DNA of 64,000 nt from Actinomadura sp. J1-007 (GTDB taxonomy: Bacteria > Actinomycetota > Actinomycetes > Streptosporangiales > Streptosporangiaceae): NCBI RefSeq assembly GCF_009793335.1, contig NZ_WING01000001.1:4898001-4962000 (forward strand), in the 5' to 3' direction. The notes under the pieces are model-generated. The model searched no databases, was not told the origin of the DNA, and saw only the letters and a program-made list of their open reading frames with translations. Both the position numbers and the translations under genes were made by a program. Positions 62,733-64,000 of the stretch are shown piece after piece (position 1 is the stretch's first letter; every line of letters begins with the position of its first letter).

Positions 62733-63110
62733 ATGAGCAAGTCGCGCCAGCCGGAACGAGTGGACGAGAACGACCCGGTCGAGCAGAACATCGCGCTCGC
62801 CCGCCACGTCCTCGACGCCGCGCAGCGGGAGGTGTGGTCGAAGGCGAGGCGGCGGCTGCCCGCCGTCAGGCTCGCCGCCGTGGCGGGCACGCTGGGCGTC
62901 GCCGCCACCGCCGCGTCGTACCGGCTGAACGTCCTGCTGCTGGAGAAGAAGCTGCCGCCCGAGGTCGCCGCGCTCGTCGCGACCGCCGTCTACGGGAGCG
63001 GCGCGGGCGCCGCCGCGGTCGCCGCGTCGCGCAAGTGGCGCGGGCACCCGGCGCCGCTCCCGACCGACACCGCCCGCCAGGTCACCGAGATCCTCACCGA
63101 CCGCGACTGA
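62733..63110 (+). CDS. Phage-holin-like small membrane protein, 125 aa
   Basis: The protein starts MSKSRQPERVDENDPVEQNI. A charged helix is followed by two hydrophobic segments (AVRLAAVAGTLGVAATAASY and LPPEVAALVATAVYGSGAGA). This resembles the small holin-like/DUF1469-type membrane proteins common in actinomycetes, but the match is loose. Divergent from geosmin synthase; function unknown. Confidence 0.55.
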   Translation: MSKSRQPERVDENDPVEQNIALARHVLDAAQREVWSKARRRLPAVRLAAVAGTLGVAATAASYRLNVLLLEKKLPPEVAALVATAVYGSGAGAAAVAASRKWRGHPAPLPTDTARQVTEILTDRD

Positions 63111-63147
63111 ACGGCGGCGAAACCGAACGGCGGGCGGGCGCGGGCCG

Positions 63148-63876
63148 CTACTGGTCGGTGAACTTCACGTTCCGGCCGGTGATGGCGAGGCTGACGCCGT
63201 CCTTGCCGACGGTCAGGCTCTGGAACGCCAGCCCCATCGGCAGCCCGCTCACCGGGACCGTGAAGTCGAGCGTGTCGCCGAGGTCCTCCAGCGGGAAGTC
63301 CTCCACCGACAGCGCCTTCACCCGGATGTTGCCGCCCTCTTTGGTGACGCTCGCCGTCGCGGTGCCCTCGGTGACGCCGAGATCGACGTTCGCCTGGACC
63401 TTGCCGGGGCCCGCGGCCTTCAGCTCCATGGCGGGCTCGCCGCCCGCCTTCGCCAGGTCGGCGAAGCTGACGAACGCCGACCCGTCGACCGAGCCGAGCG
63501 TTCCGCTGCGGAAGCCGGAATCGACGTGGACGTCGCGTGCGCGTGCGTCGAGGCGGGTGATGTTCAACGGGCCCTCGGCGATGTTCTTCGCTTTGAGCCT
63601 TACATCGTGGAAGTCGCGCGAGACGACCTGGGTGAGGAACGGAACGCCTTTGATCGTCACGTCCGGCGTGGTCGGAAATCCCTCTTTCTTGATCTCCGAG
63701 GCCATCGTGCGCTCGGCGTAGGCAGCCGCCAGGCGGTCCGCGACCGCCACGGCCATGACCAGCAGCAGCAGGACGCACGCGAGGACGATCGGCCACCGGC
63801 GCGCTCTGCGCCGCGGCAGCGGGTCCACCCGTGTCACGGTCACCGGAGCGGCCGGTTCGCCATGGCATTCACTCAA
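63148..63876 (-). CDS. LmeA-like phospholipid-binding protein (DUF2993)
   Basis: The protein has 242 residues. A basic N-terminus and one membrane helix (WPIVLACVLLLLVMAVAVAD) are followed by the DUF2993 domain: MASEIKKEGFPTTPDVTIKG, VPFLTQVVSRDFHDVRLKAK, 'SFADLAKAGGEPAMELKAAG' and GLAFQSLTVGKDGVSLAITG. In mycobacteria LmeA binds lipids and aids mannan maturation in the envelope. That role here is by family only. Confidence 0.85.
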   Translation of the reverse strand: MSECHGEPAAPVTVTRVDPLPRRRARRWPIVLACVLLLLVMAVAVADRLAAAYAERTMASEIKKEGFPTTPDVTIKGVPFLTQVVSRDFHDVRLKAKNIAEGPLNITRLDARARDVHVDSGFRSGTLGSVDGSAFVSFADLAKAGGEPAMELKAAGPGKVQANVDLGVTEGTATASVTKEGGNIRVKALSVEDFPLEDLGDTLDFTVPVSGLPMGLAFQSLTVGKDGVSLAITGRNVKFTDQ

Positions 63877-63940
63877 TTCCGCGAAAGCGGCCGTGTCAAT
63901 ATTCCTCCCCTTATCGCGGAGGAGGACTTACACTCCGGAC

Positions 63941-64000
63941 ATGACGGCCGGAGCCTCCGCCGAATCGCCCGCCGTGCCGGTTCTCGTCGTGCGGACGGGG
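63941..64000 (+). CDS. Start of an unidentified gene, truncated by the window end
   Basis: GGAGGAC lies about 13 bases upstream of the ATG at 63941. Twenty codons follow without a stop (MTAGASAESPAVPVLVVRTG). The coding bias fits, but too little is visible to identify a product. Confidence 0.4.
   Translation, partial: MTAGASAESPAVPVLVVRTG

Noticed and set aside
1..64000. tRNA, rRNA, IS element or prophage
   Set aside because: No cloverleaf with CCA-type stem, transposase motif or phage structural gene (other than the encapsulin HK97 fold) was visible.

Overview
The window is very GC-rich actinomycete DNA. Almost every third codon position is G or C, and GTG/TTG starts are common. It carries an Mce lipid importer, F420-type and wax-ester enzymes, two histidine-kinase 'conservon' sets, geosmin synthase and a terpene-loaded encapsulin operon. 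That mix fits a filamentous actinomycete, most likely Thermomonosporaceae/Actinomadura-like; the assignment to family is inference.

Layout. 1-4579: end of a PucR-type regulator, a Pro-rich surface protein, a small membrane protein, a TetR regulator, a transglycosylase-like protein and a MarR regulator. 4860-14299: a complete Mce operon (two YrbE permeases, six Mce proteins, one Mce-associated protein), closed by a 12-bp hairpin. 14400-30783: mainly housekeeping and lipid genes, including a second MarR, a TauD-type dioxygenase, rpsD, a HugZ-like protein behind two overlapping iron boxes, a PLP enzyme, an AAA ATPase, an acyltransferase, ung, a wax-ester/DGAT enzyme, an MFS carrier, dimethylargininase and lpdA. 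30885-33857: an MHS transporter and an epoxide hydrolase.

34120-40383 is the most striking locus. Four co-directional, mostly overlapping genes encode a Family 2B encapsulin shell protein with a cyclic-nucleotide-binding-like domain, a two-domain terpene cyclase, a second and divergent shell protein, and a polyprenyl diphosphate synthase. Together they look like a two-component protein compartment for terpene synthesis, with the prenyl substrate made by the last gene. The cyclase carries LGTSAAR, the same seven residues as the N-terminal arm of the first shell protein. A separate geosmin synthase at 60262-62550 ends with the same motif, so it may be a second cargo supplied in trans.

40458-54215: a Ser/Thr kinase, small proteins, a GH3 enzyme, a DUF5701 protein, a polyamine-type binding protein, a conservon (kinase, DUF742, GTPase), an F420-type oxidoreductase, hypotheticals and a 48-residue protein beside a 19-bp perfect hairpin. 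54405-58329: a second conservon (kinase, roadblock, DUF742, P450). The two conservons lack different members. 58656-64000: a GAF-ANTAR regulator, a NADAR protein, geosmin synthase, a holin-like protein and an LmeA-like lipoprotein-type protein.

The sequence shows a consistent defect. At least eight reading-frame breaks can each be mended by restoring one base, nearly always a C or G in a C/G run. They probably reflect sequencing or assembly error rather than true pseudogenes, so the affected genes are annotated at full length with the break noted.
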